Shown: one piece after another, positions 12,214-25,809 of the stretch
Position numbering within the stretch: the stretch's first letter is position 1
Layout of the letters: each line of letters begins with the position of its first letter
Assembly: GCF_048569485.1 (NCBI RefSeq)
Contig: NC_134353.1
Span: 705,032,841-705,096,840, forward strand
Length of the DNA stretch: 64,000 nt
Origin: Anomaloglossus baeobatrachus
Taxonomy: Eukaryota > Chordata > Amphibia > Anura > Aromobatidae
Reading direction: 5' to 3'
The notes under the pieces: generated by a model
The model's database searches: none
Seen by the model: the letters and a program-made list of their open reading frames with translations, nothing else
Told to the model about the DNA's origin: nothing
Translations under genes and position numbers: made by a program

Positions 12214-13483
12214 CTCCTTCACGACCATGGACGGATATATCCGTCATGGAGCAAGTGCCGTTAAGCCCCGCCCCCTGCCGCGGGCAGGCGGCGTTGGCGG
12301 CGTTGATCGGCGCACATATCAGCTGTTTTCAACAGCTGACGTGTGCCTGCATGTTACGAGTGGAATCACATTCCACCCGTAACATTAACCCCTTATATCT
12401 CGCTGCCAAAGTCTGGCAGCGAGATGTATATACGCGCGGTGAAGATTTTCACTTACCGCCGCCCCCACCGGAAGTCACGTGAGTGATCACGTGACGTTCG
12501 GTGGTTGCCATCGTAGCACAGGGTCATGTGATGACGCCTGCAGCTATGTTTCACTTTCGTTTTCCCTCGACCTGGAGCAGAGTGAAACAGGAAGTGACTG
12601 AATCTGCTGTTTTAAGCTGTATAGTTGTGATCAGCAGATAGATAAGAGCGATCGGATTGCTGATTGCTATAGCCCCCTAGGGGGACTAGTAAAATAAAAT
12701 AAAAGTAAAAAAAAAGTTTTAAAAAATAAAAAAATAAAAAAAAACCTAAAAGTTCAAATCACCCCCCTTTCCCCCCATTGAAAATTAAAAGGTTAAAAAA
12801 GAAATAAATATACACATATTTGGTATCGCCGCGTTCAGAAATGCCCGATCTATCAAAATATAAAATCAATTAATGTGATTGGTAAACGGCGTAGTGGCAA
12901 AAAAATTCCACACGCCAAAATTACGTTTTTTTGTCCCCGCAAGTTTTACGCAAAATGCAATAACAGGCGACCAAAACATAGCATCTGCGCAAAAATGGTA
13001 CCATTAGAAACGTCAGCTTGAGACACAAAAAATAAACCATCAATGAGCCATAGATCCCAAAAAAATGAGAACTCTACGGGTTTCGGAAAATGGCGCAAAA
13101 CATACGCCACTTTTATTGGACAAGCTTGTGAATTTTTTTTAACCCCTTAGATACAAGTAAACCTATACATGTTTGGTGTCTACAAACTCGCACCGACCTC
13201 AGGCATCATATCCACACATCAGTTATACCATATGGTGAACACCGTGAATAAAACATCCCAAAAACTATTGTGCCATCACACTTTTTTTGCAGTTTTTCCA
13301 CACTTGGAATTTTGTTGCTGTTTTCCAGTACACCATATGGTAAAACGTATGGTTTCATTTAAAAGTACAACTTGTCCCCTCATATGGCAAGATTGACGGA
13401 AAAATAAAAAAGTTACGGCTCTCGGAAGAAGGGGAGCAAAAAACAAAAACGCAAAAACGGAAAGTGCCCGGGGCCTGAAGAGG
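12214..13483. mobile_element. TTAA-flanked non-autonomous DNA transposon
   Basis: Bounded by TTAA on both sides (12210-12213 and 13484-13487). Left end CTCCTTCACGACC; right end read inverted CCTCTTCAGGCCCC. TTAA duplication suggests the piggyBac or Kolobok type. Long A runs near 12700-12760 and no transposase frame. The 118-residue minus-strand frame near 13276-13632 crosses the right boundary and is unlikely to be real. Confidence 0.6.
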
Positions 13484-13860
13484 TTAATCAAGAAAAAGGG
13501 CAAAATAACTATTTCAGGAGAGCATGCGTCATAACGTGAGTAATCCTGCAGCTGGGGAAAATCAGTGCAAATTATTAAAAGATCATTGCTGCAGTAAGAC
13601 ATTGGCTGATATATGTCATCTCCTCTTTGCACTCAGCTCATAATTTAACCAGTTAAGCTGCATAGCTTTATAATCCAAGAGAACCTGTCATTCAGATATT
13701 TAATGTATCCAAAAGCTGAACCACAGCGCAGGAAAGTGCTGAAGGAGCTCAGTCTCTGTTGTCTCCACTTGTACAGTAAAGATAACCCTAGTGATGAACT
13801 CATAGATAAGCTGCATCTCCTCCATAAACAAATGGTCATTTATCAGAACGATGCATCTTA

Positions 13861-14557
13861 AGCTGGGTTCACACTAAGCGACAGCGACAACGACGTCGCT
13901 GTTACGTCACCATTTTCTGTGACGTAGCAGCGACCTTGTAAGTCGCTGTTATGATCGCTGCTTAGCTGTCGCTGTGCTACATGTGCAGAGAGCAGGGAGC
14001 CGCGCTTAGCGCTGGCTCCTTGCTCTCCTAGGTACAGTACACATCGGGTTAATTAACCCGATGTGTACTGCAGCTACATGTCACAGTGCAGAGAGCAGGG
14101 AGCCGCGCACACTGCTTAGCGCTGGCTCCTTGCTCTCCTTGCTACAGTATACATCGGGTTAATTACCCGATGTGTACTGCAGCCACATGTGCACAGAGCA
14201 GGAGCCGGCACTGGCAGCAAGGGCGGAGGCTGGTAACGAAGATAAATATCGGGTAACCCTTGGTTACCCGATGTTTACGCTGGTTACAGCTTTCCGCAGC
14301 TGCCAGACGCCGGCTCCTGCTCGCTTCATTTCGTCGCTCTCTCGCTGTCACACACAGCGATGTGTGTGTCACAGCGGGAGAGTGACGACCAAAAAATGAA
14401 GCTGGACATTCGGCAACGACCGGCGACCTCACAGCAGGGGCCAGGTCGTTGCTGGATGTCACACACAGCGACAGTGACGGGACGTCGCTGCAACGTCACA
14501 GAAAATAGTGACGTAGCAGCGACGTCGTTGTCGTTGTCGCTGTGTGTGACACCAGCT
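13861..14557. mobile_element. MITE with TTA target duplication and CpG-rich palindromic ends
   Basis: Left end AGCTGGGTTCACACTAAGCG; right end read inverted AGCTGGTGTCACACACAGCG. TTA flanks both ends (13858-13860, 14558-14560). Subterminal GACGTCGCTG repeats and an internal direct duplication (CATCGGGTTAATTA near 14043 and 14152). No coding capacity. Confidence 0.7.
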
Positions 14558-14629
14558 TTACTGTAGACCGATCATTCTGAATACACTTCAGAGGGGCTTA
14601 TTTAACCCAACCCCCCCAAAAAAGCTATA

Positions 14630-15148
14630 CCTAAAGGCCAATGACCTAAAGACTCCGCACAAATTGTTTGAATCTGATTGATTTCAATATCCAGGCAAGC
14701 ACTATCAAGATTAGGTTTGCGATTGCTCATAGAGGCTGCCCATCAAAGACAGTTGACATGGACGATAAACAGCAGATGAACCTATTAAACGCCTAATTGG
14801 GACTTTTGACAACCAAACAGAAAGGGTCATGGGCATATCAAGGAAATATTGGGGGATCCTAAAAAGCGACATCTGCAACTTGATCATCCCTACCTTGCCT
14901 CGATCAGCCCTACCCCAACAATTACTTTTAGAAATGGTAAATCCGTGACCATTTAGTACAGTTTTTTATACCCACCCCCCTCTTCCCCCATAAAAAGATG
15001 GAACTTGGCTAGTCCATAGAGAAGTGGGAACATTCAGATGTTGACCATGTACTTTTTGTAAGTTTAGCAACCCCTTTTACTAGCTCACACTCAGGGCATA
15101 TATAAATAGAGACTTTGCAAAGTGTAGGACATCTGGAGTCACTTATAC
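14630..15148 (+). mobile_element. Penelope-like retroelement fragment, part 1
   Basis: Translated pieces match the region between the reverse transcriptase and the endonuclease of Penelope-like elements: WGILKSD, then ITFRNGKSV, then GTFRC-x2-CTFCKF, then FAKCRTSGVTY. The fragment stops where a Tc1 element is inserted and resumes at about 18869. It is a degraded fossil. Confidence 0.6.
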
Positions 15149-15609
15149 ATTATAGCACAAAAGTGAGTACACCCCTCACATTTTTGTAAATATGTTATTA
15201 TTAGAGATGAGCAAACCAGCCGTGGTTCGGCTCGAGTTCGGTTCGTCGAACGGAGCTCTCGTTCGAGTTCAGTTCGGCGAATGTTCGACGAACCGAACTC
15301 GAACCAATAGGATATAATGGGAGGCAATCACAAACACATAAAAATGCATTATAAATGTACACATACAGTTAATAAACATTGCCATAACACTTACCGGTCA
15401 CCGCGATCCCTCCTGCACTCTGTGTCCTGACGCTATTCCATCCGATGATCGCTGAATCCTCCCGGTAACCAGCACTGCCAGCAGTGATGCAGGACCTATC
15501 GTGACGTCAAAATAGCCATGTGACCAGTCACGTGGCTATTATCTCATTGGCTACAGACTGGTCACATGACTATGACTCTAGCACACGGTCGACTCCCCGT
15601 TCCGTTAGG

Positions 15610-16210
15610 GACCGGCTGACATGGATCACCAGCCAAGGTAAAGCAGACAGCTGGGGTCTGATATTCTCAGACTAGGGAGGTCCATGGTTATTGGACTCTC
15701 CCCAGCCTAAAAATAGCAGGCCGCAGCCGCCCCAGAAGTGGCGCATCCATTAGATGCGCCAATCCTGGTGCTTCGCCCCAGCTCATCCCGTGCCCTGGTG
15801 CGGTGGCAAACGGGGTAATATATGGGGTTAATACCAGATGTGTAATGTCACCTGGCACCAAGCCCTGGGGTTGGTGAGGTCAGGCGTCTATCAGATACCC
15901 GACATCACCAACCCAGTCAGTAATAAAAAAAAATAGACGACAAACACATTTTTATTTGAAAAAACACTCCCCAATACATTCCCTCTTTAACCAATTTATT
16001 AGAAAGAATTTATTAGAAAGAAAAACAAATCCAGGTCTGCTGTAATCCAAGGGGTTGCCATGACGATCCACACTGTCCCAGTCAATGAAGAGCAGGATGT
16101 TCCCCATTGGCTGGGAGAGCAGTGCAGTGACCTGAGCTAACATCAATGGGTCAGCCCAGGTCACTGCAGGGGATGACAAGTGCTGCTGTCAGCGAGGTAC
16201 ATTACCTACG
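15610..16210 (+). repeat. Recurrent internal module, copy inside a hAT element
   Basis: Landmarks in order: CCAGCCAAGGTAAAGC, GATATTCTCAG, CAGCCTAAAAATAGCAGG, GCAGCCGCCCCAGAAGTGGC, CCCTGGTGCGGTGGCAA, TTTTATTTGAAAAAAC, TCCAGGTCTGCTGTAATCC. It is almost collinear with the inverted copy at 29525-30145. Confidence 0.7.
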
Positions 16211-16380
16211 CTGATCTCCTGCACACTGACTTCAATCATCTTCACAGCCAAGTATCGCGAGCGGCCCGTGACGTCACCGCTAGTCAGTCTCAGGTCGGAA
16301 GCGAGAGAAGGTGATGTGACAAGCGGCGGCCATGGAGGATAGTGACAGCGCTGAGGTCGGGACTTCATCACCGCAGGTAA

Positions 16381-16715
16381 GCCTAGCGGGACCATGTGTG
16401 CAGAGTGCCAGGTGGGCGGAGCCTAGCGGGGCAATCTGTGCAGAGTGACAGGTGGGCGGAGCCTAGCGGGGTAATGTGTGCAGAGTGTCAGGTGGGTGGA
16501 GCCTAGCGGGACGATGTGTGCAGAGTGCCAGGTGGGTGGAGCCTAGCGGGACCATGTGTGCAGAGTGACAGGTGGGCGGAGCCTAGCGGGACCATGTGTG
16601 CAGAGTGACAGGTGGGCGGAGCCTAGCGGGACCATGTGTGCAGAGTGCCAGGTGGGCGGAGCCATGTGTGCTGGCGGCGGAGTGCGAAGTGGGTGGAGCC
16701 TAGCGGGGTCATGTG
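16381..16715. repeat. 40-bp minisatellite, about 8 copies
   Basis: GCCTAGCGGGACCATGTGTG recurs every 40 bp from about 16382, each followed by CAGAGTGnCAGGTGGGCGGA. The final copies are irregular. Confidence 0.9.
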
Positions 16716-17587
16716 GCGCTGAGGACGTCAGTGTCGTGGACTGCTTGGCTGGGGACAGGTGAGTGTGTGTGTACATGCCGCGTGCAGGAGGGGGCGGAGT
16801 GAGCTGAGCGGTGAAGTGTGGGCTTCCTGCACACGTAACTAGGATAAATATCGGGTTACTAACCAAAGCGCTTTGCTTGGATACCCGATGTTTATCTTGG
16901 TTACCAGCTTCGGGCAGGCTGCCAGCGATGGCTCCTGCACACTGTAGCTGTAAAAAGCCCTGCTTTTTGCTGCTAGAACCGTTCTCGAACGTAACTAGAA
17001 CTATCGAGCTTTAGCAAAAAGCTTGAGTTCTAGTTCGATCTAGAACACCCCCCAAAATCACTCGAACCGCGAACTGGAGAACCGCGAACCGCGCTCAACT
17101 CTAGTTATTATATCTTTTAATGGGACAACACTGAAGATATGACACTTTGATACAATGTAAAGTAGTCAGTGTACAGCTTGTATAACCGTGTAAATTTGGT
17201 GCCCTCTAAATAACTCAACACACAGCCATTAAGGTCTAAACGCCTGGCAACAAAAATGAGTACAGCCCTAAGTGAAAATGGCTAAATTGTGCCCAATTAG
17301 CCCTTTTCTTTCCCCGATATAAAGTGACTCATTACTGTAATAGGGTCTCAGGTGTGAATGGGGAGCAGGTGTGTATAATTTGGTGTTATCACTCACACAC
17401 TCTCTCATACTGGTCACTGAAAGTTGAACATGGCATCTCATGGCAAAGAGATTCTGATTTGTTGCTCCACATTAAGAAGGCCTAGACATTAATAAGATTT
17501 CCAACACCCTGAAACTGAGCTGCAGCATGGTGGCCAAGACCATACAGCAGTTTAGCAATGATAGGTTCCCTTCAGAACTCCATTCCT

Positions 17588-17897
17588 GTCCTCTGCCTTT
17601 GACACAGTGAACCATTCCCTTCTACTACAGATTCTCTCACCTCTGGGCATCACAGACTTGGCCCAATCTTGGATCTCCTGATACCTAATTGACCGAACTT
17701 TCAGTGTCTTCCACTCTCACACCACTTCCTCATCTCACCCCCTATCTATTGGTGTCCCCCAAGGTTCAGTTCTTGGACCCCTACTGTTCTCCATCTACAC
17801 CTTCGGCCTGGGAGAGCTCATTGAGTCCCATGGCTTTTGGTATCACCTCTACGCTGATGACACTCAGATCTACCTCTCTAGACCTGACATCACCTCA
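17588..17897 (+). mobile_element. L2/CR1-type LINE reverse transcriptase fragment
   Basis: Translates to pieces typical of L2 reverse transcriptase: [30 protein letters not shown] and [10 protein letters not shown], which includes the catalytic YADD. One in-frame stop (TGATAC near 17679) interrupts the region. It lies inside the Tc1 remnant and ends at the TTAA element. Confidence 0.75.
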
Positions 17898-17901
17898 TTA
17901 A

Positions 17902-18457
17902 GACTGTCAGGGTAGTGGTAAAGTAAGGTGATTCCCTGCAGGGTATATAATAAAAAACAAACACGCGGCGCCAATCTCAGCGCGTTATCAAAGCGGCTCT
18001 CTGGTGCCCTTTTTTTTACTGAAGTTTTGTGCACTCACCTTTTGCCACAAAACTTCAGGCATATATGACTTTTCCAAAGTCTCCTTATCCGGGTCTGCTG
18101 CTTGCCTTGAATTGATCCTGTGTTTGGTCCTGCCTCGGATTCCCACAGGTGAAAAAGTTAAAATGAAATAAACCAATTCTGTAGTGGCCGCGCTCCCCGT
18201 AGTAATGATTTTAAAAACTCTTGTCCTCAAATGGAATTTATTACTCAAACATACGGAAATAAAAAACGGATACAACGCGTTTCGGCGGGAAACGCGTTGT
18301 ATCCTTTTTTTATTTCCATATGTTTGAGTAATAAATTCCATTTGAGGACAAGAGTTTTTAAAATCATTACTACGGGGAGCGCGGCCACTATAGAAAGGGT
18401 AGTGGTAAAGGCAGCATAGTGGTGGATACCACTGCCTTTACTACTACCCTGACAGAC
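17902..18457. mobile_element. TTAA-flanked element with a central giant hairpin
   Basis: Inverted ends GACTGTCAGGGTAGTGGTAA on the left and, read inverted, GTCTGTCAGGGTAGTAGTAA on the right. TTAA flanks both (17898-17901, 18458-18461), suggesting a piggyBac or Kolobok type. No transposase. The centre is the near-perfect palindrome at 18182-18393. Confidence 0.7.
18182..18393. repeat. Near-perfect palindrome, arms about 100 bp
   Basis: TAGTGGCCGCGCTCCCCGTA at the left is matched inverted at the right. The arms run through GAGTAATAAATTCCATTTGA and meet at a GCGTTTCGGCGGGAAACGC tip. Only a few mismatches are visible. Such a structure would extrude as a cruciform or fold into a long RNA hairpin. 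Confidence 0.85.
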
Positions 18458-18868
18458 TTAATAACAAGTTGTCTGATGAAGGCCACCTGGCCGAAACGTC
18501 ACATGTTGCTTTAAGACATATGGAATAAATTCTTCGTTTGTATCACCATTTGAGAGTGCCTTGTTTCTAATTCTCTCAACTCACAGATATGTCCGTCCCA
18601 GTTACTCACACTCAGGAAAAAACGAACAGCCCTCAGTCCATCTTCACGCCTAATACAGGTGTAGAAAGACTATATCAGCCACAACCAAGATGGTTGTGGA
18701 TGTGTATTGATTTTTTTTAGAGGCCACATCAAATTTACACTGTTATACAAGCTGTACACTGACTACTTTGCATTGTATCAAAGTGTCATATCTTCAGTGT
18801 TGTCTCTTGAAAAGATAATAAAATATTTACAAAAATGTGAGAGGTGGGCTCACTTTTGTGACTTACTA

Positions 18869-19165
18869 TATACCTGTCGATTAAATTATATAGTCAAAAC
18901 AAAGAGACAACTAACTGTTATGATCAGTGAGCACATAGGGAACATTGGGAAAAAGATAGACACTCCACTAGCCAGACATGTAAATTCTCAACATGGGGGA
19001 ATCTGGAAAGTATTTTGTTCAAAACAGTTGCAGTGGTTCCTTTAGCAATACATATGGGAGAATGGGACAAAAAAAATAATCCAGAGGGAGACAAGATGGA
19101 ATTCTGGATGAAGCTGGTTAGTCTGAAAGGCTTTTATGAACAGCTGAGTTTCACAAGTTTTATTT
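18869..19165 (+). mobile_element. Penelope-like retroelement fragment, part 2 (GIY-YIG end)
   Basis: Translates to CRLNYIVKTKRQL, ISEHIGNIGKKIDTPLARHV and, in another frame, GFYEQLSFTSFI before a stop. These match the GIY-YIG endonuclease and C-terminal tail of Penelope-like elements. It continues the fragment at 14630-15148 across the Tc1 insertion. Degraded. Confidence 0.7.
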
Positions 19166-19179
19166 AACACCTCATTGAC

Positions 19180-20040
19180 ACGTACGATATTTTGAGAAAA
19201 TTGTGTATAGGCTACAATTCAGAGGTTCATATATTAACAAACATAATAGTAATGACAACCCTGCTCATGAGAGCTTACAATACACAATGGAATGAGGTGG
19301 GGGTTACACAAGGTTCAACTGCTTATTTACAATGACGTCCAGCCATCTCCAAAAAATGGGGGGATAGATAAAAGGCTGCATGAACCAGTCATTAGCTAAT
19401 CTTGGTAATGCTTTGGGTACCATGGACTTTGAGGGAGAATTAATATTCTGAGATTAGGGAGGGTCATAGGCCACCCTAAAAAGATGTGTTTTTAGGAGCG
19501 TCTGAAGCTGTGCAAGTTGTGAATCATCCTAGTTTCTTGGGGTAGAACATTCCAGAGGATTAGTGCATCTCTGGAGAAGTCAGCAGTGGGAGGTTTGGAT
19601 TAGTGTGGATGCTAATCGACAGTCATTTGCGGATCGTAGAAAACGGGTGGGGTGATAGACAGATGAGGGTGGAGAGGTAGGGGGGCACCATGCTGTGAAG
19701 AGCTTTTTGTGTGAGAGCAAGCAATTTAAATTGGATCCTATAATGTATGGGCAGCCAGTGCACAAGCATTTGAATAACGATTAGCTAGATAGGTGACCCT
19801 GGCTGCAGCATTAAGGATAGACTGGGGAGGGGAAAGTCTAGTGAGGCAGGGGCCAAATAATACAGAATTATAGTAATCAATGCGGGAATGGATAAGGGCC
19901 ACAGTGAGGATTTTTTGTTGTTTCCATGGTAAGAGAGGGGCAAATCCTAGAGATGTTCTTCATGTGCAGGTGACAAAACTGGGCCAGAGATTGTATATAG
20001 GTGATGAAGGAAAGATTGGTGTCAAGCAGAACCAGGGCCA
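19180..20040 (-). mobile_element. L2/CR1-type LINE, 3' portion, antisense
   Basis: On the minus strand, pieces match the C-terminal part of L2 ORF2: NISRICPSLTMETTK, then the CTGCPYIIGSNLNCLLSHKK region (family form HWLPIxYRIxFKLL), then ALILWNVLPQETR and a KHIFLGW-like end. The untranslated tail includes GTAAGCTCTCATGAGCAGGG. Frameshifts and stops are numerous. It is an old copy. Confidence 0.65.
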
Positions 20041-20524
20041 CCATCAGGGCATGACAACAATGACTGGTATATGGGCCTGGTTAAGAGGGGGGCCCGGCCG
20101 GTGATTACTTAGCTTTATTAAGCCCTGCGCTCCCTTCTTCACTGGGCCCCAATTACAGCCACAGCAGAGTGGCCCGGCCGTATCGCTTCAGCCACTACAC
20201 TGTCTAATTTGCATACACTTCAGGGTTAGAGCATGCGCATGCAAACTAGCCATGTGCTGCTGGCAAGGTCAGTGGGGCAGAGCAGGGCGCCGATGCGTCA
20301 TCCCGCAGGCCAGTATGCAGCAGCGTGATGAGGTCATCCCTCTGTGCCCTCATCACATTGCTGCAGGTAACAAAGCCCCGGAGGTGGTGAGGACGCGACA
20401 GCCGGCCGGGACAAGGAAGTGCTGCGTGAGCTGAAGACAGGCCCACCAACCTCAGCCCCTGCTTTGCTTCAGCTGGATGCGTGCCAGAAGGGCACACATC
20501 CAGCTGAATGCATCGAGAGGAAGC

Positions 20525-22165
20525 CTTGCATTATAGAGGGGTAGTGTGTATGGGGCAATATACAAAAGGGCAGTGTATTTGAGAGGATATGATAAAGAGG
20601 GGTAGCTTGTATGGGGTGACAGTATACAGAGGGACAGTGTTTGTGTATGGGGGATAGTATACAGAGGGGTAGTGTGTGTGGTGTGATATATAGAGGGACA
20701 GTGTTTGTGGGCATATATTATTAAGAGGGGCAGCTTGTCTGGGGTGATAGTATACAGAGGGGCAGCATATAAGAGGGATGTTATACAGAGGGGCAGTGTG
20801 TGGCGGGATATTTTACAGAGGGGCAGTGTGTGGGGATATTATGCAGAGGTGCAGTGTGTGGGGGGATATTATACAGAGGGGCAATGTGTATGGGGGATAT
20901 TATACAGAGGAGCAGTGTTTGGGGGTAATATTATTCAGAGGACCAGTGTGGGGGGAGAATATTATACAGAGGAGCAGTGTGTGGGGAGGGGATATTATAC
21001 AGAGAGGCAGTGTGTGGGAGAGATTTTACACAAAGAGGCATTGTGTGGTGGTATATTATACAGAGGGGAATTGTGTGGTGATATATTATACGGAGGGTCA
21101 GTGTGTAGGGGATATTATACATAGGGGTAGAGTGTAGGGGGATTGTTGTGAATGTCGTCTGTATGGGTGCTGTTTTGAAGCTCCCTTTGGAGGCCAGGAA
21201 TGGTAGTAGAGCTGAATCTGAGCCTGTGACTCAGACAGGTGTTGGCGTTAATTAGGAATTAGGGAAGTCCTATTGCAGAAAAGTCTGGTCTATATAGGAG
21301 AGCACTTTTTGCCTTGCTGGCGCCGGTTATAATTGTATATTCCTCAGTCTCTGTTCCTGGCTTGGAGTTCTGTCCATCCCTGTTTCCCTGAGCAAGACTT
21401 CTGCAGATAAGTTCTCAGTTTTTTCCTTGCTTCCTGGTTTACACCTTAGGGTGGTTAGTTTCCTTGTTTTGCATCTGTTTTCTTGCAGGTTAAGCTTGGT
21501 TTCTTTTGTGTTGTGAGCATGGGGGTTCCCCCTTTGCTAGCTCTCCTGCACGAAAAGGGATTTTCTTCCTGTTTAACTTGATTATTTGCTCTTCTGTATT
21601 TTTGTGTGTTTTTTGGTATTTTGTTCTTCCATTATTTACAGGAGTACCTAATACAGTGGGGGTGAGGTCGTTCGACCTCCAGGGCCATTTTTACTATCAG
21701 AAATTTGGTATTTTTCTATAGGGATTTTGCACTGACCACAATCAGTTTCCTTTCCTTTTCTTTGTATCAAGTTAGTTGGGCCTCGCCTTTGCTGAATCTA
21801 TTTTTCCTATCTGTGTATTGTGTTTTCCTACATCACCGTAATATTTATATATGGGGGCTATCTACTTCTTTGGGGACTTTTCTGAGGCAAGGTAGATTTC
21901 CTCATTTCTCTCTGTGAGGCATAGCTAGTTTCTTAGGCTGTGACGAGGCGTCTAGGTTTTTAGGAACGCTCCATGGCTACTTATAGTGTGGTCTGATAGT
22001 TAGGGGATTGCGGTCAGCCCAGGTTCCAACTACTCCTGTTTTCTTGGTGTTTTTTCACTAATAGGAGTTTTTTGTAATCTTCCATGGTTACTGGACCATA
22101 ACAGGGGATATTATGGGGAGGGCCGGTGTAGAGCGTGTATTATGGGGAGGGGCAATATTGGGAGT
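20525..22165. repeat. 30-bp minisatellite, split by a solo LTR
   Basis: Units such as GATATTATACAGAGGGGCAG then TGTGTGGGG recur about every 30 bp from 20525 to 21143. A few decayed units (GATATTATGGGGAGG) continue from 22105 to 22165 beyond the LTR. Open frames here are repeat translations. Confidence 0.85.
21144..22104 (+). mobile_element. Solo LTR, family shared with 34626-35569
   Basis: Starts TGTTGTGAATGTCGTC and ends near CCATAACAG, with GGGAT on both sides. It shares many phrases with the LTR at 34626 (GAGCATGGGGGTTC, TTGATTATTTGC, TGTGACGAGGC). No internal region remains, so it is the product of LTR-LTR recombination. The parent is probably of the Gypsy or retroviral type; the family is not identified. 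Confidence 0.65.
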
Positions 22166-22254
22166 GTATTATTAATTTTCTGAGGGAAATACTTCATTTT
22201 CTGGAACAACTTCAAGGGTGATAACACTTTTGGCCATGACTGTATATATACATA

Positions 22255-23849
<1,595 letters not shown>

Positions 23850-24057
23850 TATACAGTATATTTATATACACACAGACACACACATTTTTCCAAGAGTGGC
23901 AGTGAGACTGTGGAAGTGAGCTGAGGTGGAGCCTGGGTGGAGTCCCAAGGGGGCCCGAAATATTTTACCAGTACGAGGCCCTGAAATTCCTAATAGCAGC
24001 CCTGAGCAGAACACCCAGTGAAGTGACATCAGTACAATGACTGCACATCAAGACTAC

Positions 24058-24593
24058 AGGCCGCTTTACACGCAATGTTGGGGTCACGGAATTCGTGACG
24101 CACATCCATTCTCGTTAGCGACGTCGTTGAGTGTGACACATACGAGCGACCGCTAACAATCAAAATACTCACATTATCGTTGATCGTTGACACACTGTCC
24201 ATTTCCCAAATATCGTTCCTGTTGCAGGATGCAGGTTGTTCGTCGTTCCTGCGTCAGCACACATCGCTACGTCTGACACCGCAGGAACGAGGAACCTCAC
24301 CTTACCTGCGGCCGCCCGCGATGAGGAAGGAAGAAGGTGGGCAGGATGTTCGTCCCGCTCATCTCCACCCGTCTGCTTCTACTGGGCGGCCGCTTAGTGA
24401 CGTCGCAGTGACGCCGAACGAACCGCCTCCTTATAAAGGAGGCGGTTCGCCGGTCACAGCGACGTCGCTAGGCAGGTAAGTAGTGTGATGGGTCCGAGCA
24501 ATGTTGTGCGCCACGGGCAGCGATTTGCCCGTGACGCACAACTGACAGGGGCGGGTACGCTCGCTAGCGAGATCACAGAGTGTAAAGCGGCCT
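24058..24593. mobile_element. MITE with TAC target duplication
   Basis: Left end AGGCCGCTTTACACGC; right end read inverted AGGCCGCTTTACACTC. TAC on both sides (24055-24057, 24594-24596). CpG-rich interior with GACGTCGCTG-type palindromes. Related to the elements at 11595 and 59098. Confidence 0.65.
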
Positions 24594-25809
24594 TACAACC
24601 AAAATGTAGAGTACTAAGTGTTGGCTGGACTGATGTAAATCATGCTAACTCTGATGAATCATGTTTCATTATCTTCCAGGCTGAATGATGAGTTTGACAG
24701 ATGCTCAGTCAGATAACACTTCCTATCTTGTTATATAGTTTGGAAAATAATCTTAACCATTCCATTGTGATTGTGCCTCTGTGCAAAAGGAGAGACCCAT
24801 AAAAACATGGAATGATGGTTTAATATGAAAGTCAAGTAACTACACAATACCCTGACATTAACCTCATCAATTTCTGATGAAATGGAATGTCACTTGTATG
24901 GCAGACAATCTCGTCCAACCTTAAATCTGGCTTCACGAATGCTCTTATGCCTGACAATCCATAATCTTGAGGAAAACAATCCCAGAAGAGCAAAGGATGT
25001 TATAGCCCAAAAAAGGGACCTATGGTGATATCCGACCTCAAATTGATGGGTTAGCCAGATGTCCACATACCTTTGGCCATACAGTGCATGTTTAATTAAT
25101 TACCCTATAATATCAGTAAGGACTCATTCAGATGTCATTTTCCCCCTAAGAGCACTATCTGTGTTTTTCATGGTTAGAATTTGTACCTACTGTAGTATAA
25201 TCTATAATACAGTTCATATATATGATTTTTTGTTTGAACCGAGTGATCAGCACAAAATCGTGGAGGCATGTCTGATATTGATCTGAGCATCGGATCAAAA
25301 TTACCAATGCAAATCTATGAGTCCATGGGAAAAAAACGGACAGCATTCGGATGCCATTCATGTCCTCTTTTCATTTCGCTGTTGATAGGAGGAGTTGGTG
25401 AAAGAAGAATAACTGATGAAACTTAAACACTGATAAAACTTGGTCCTTTGTTCTCGAATATGAAAAAACCCCCACAAAGGTCTGAAAGAGATTCACAGTA
25501 AAGGACATAAATTCAAAAGAAGTAAAAAAAACTCACCAAAAACAGCCAACAGGTCAAACAGCAAATGCACTAGCAGGATGCAGCCGGCGCCCTGTGATAA
25601 AGGTGGGGGCAACACAGGTGCAGAATACCGATGAGACAACCACTCACAATCTACCATATCATGGAGGGGGTGGTTGTTGGTATTAAAACTGCACACAGAT
25701 GGTGTTTGCATAGGGTGCCAGTCACACAGGTATGTGCGAAGCACAGTGTCTGGTAGCCTATTGATGACGCCCATACTATTAGATCAGGCGGGCTGCCCAG
25801 CACTATATA
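24594..25809. other. Intergenic DNA with a decayed Tc1-type end
   Basis: The part from about 24850 to 25086 ends in GTCCACATACCTTTGGCCAT followed by ACAGTG, which resembles the inverted terminal repeat of another Tc1-like family; upstream text (CAATCCCAGAAGAGCAAAGG) resembles the 3' end of its transposase. The left end is missing. The remainder shows no gene. Confidence 0.4.

Larger units (their letters stand above)
15202..17103. mobile_element. Non-autonomous hAT element with 8-bp target duplication
   Basis: Ends TAGAGATGAGC on the left and GCTCAACTCTA on the right. GTTATTAT is duplicated exactly on both sides (15194-15201, 17104-17111), the 8 bp expected of hAT. Subterminal GTTCG and CGAAC palindromes are dense at both ends. 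The interior holds a copy of the recurrent module (15610-16210) and a 40-bp minisatellite (16381-16715). No transposase frame. Confidence 0.8.
15150..18868. mobile_element. Tc1-like DNA transposon, split by later insertions
   Basis: Left end TATAGCACAAAAGTGAGTAC near 15150 and the inverted right end CTCACTTTTGTGAC near 18849. Subterminal sequence (AACACTGAAGATATGACAC) is present inverted near 18805. It belongs to the same family as the element at 34029-36524. Only the first part of the transposase is left (start ATG near 17430, then residues like SCSMVAKTIQQFSNDRF). The rest was replaced by a hAT element, an L2 fragment and a TTAA element. It sits inside a Penelope-like fragment. Confidence 0.65.

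Noticed and set aside
18731-19045. Single 112-codon frame across the Tc1 and Penelope junction
   Set aside because: The frame joins two unrelated elements by chance; only the second half matches Penelope.
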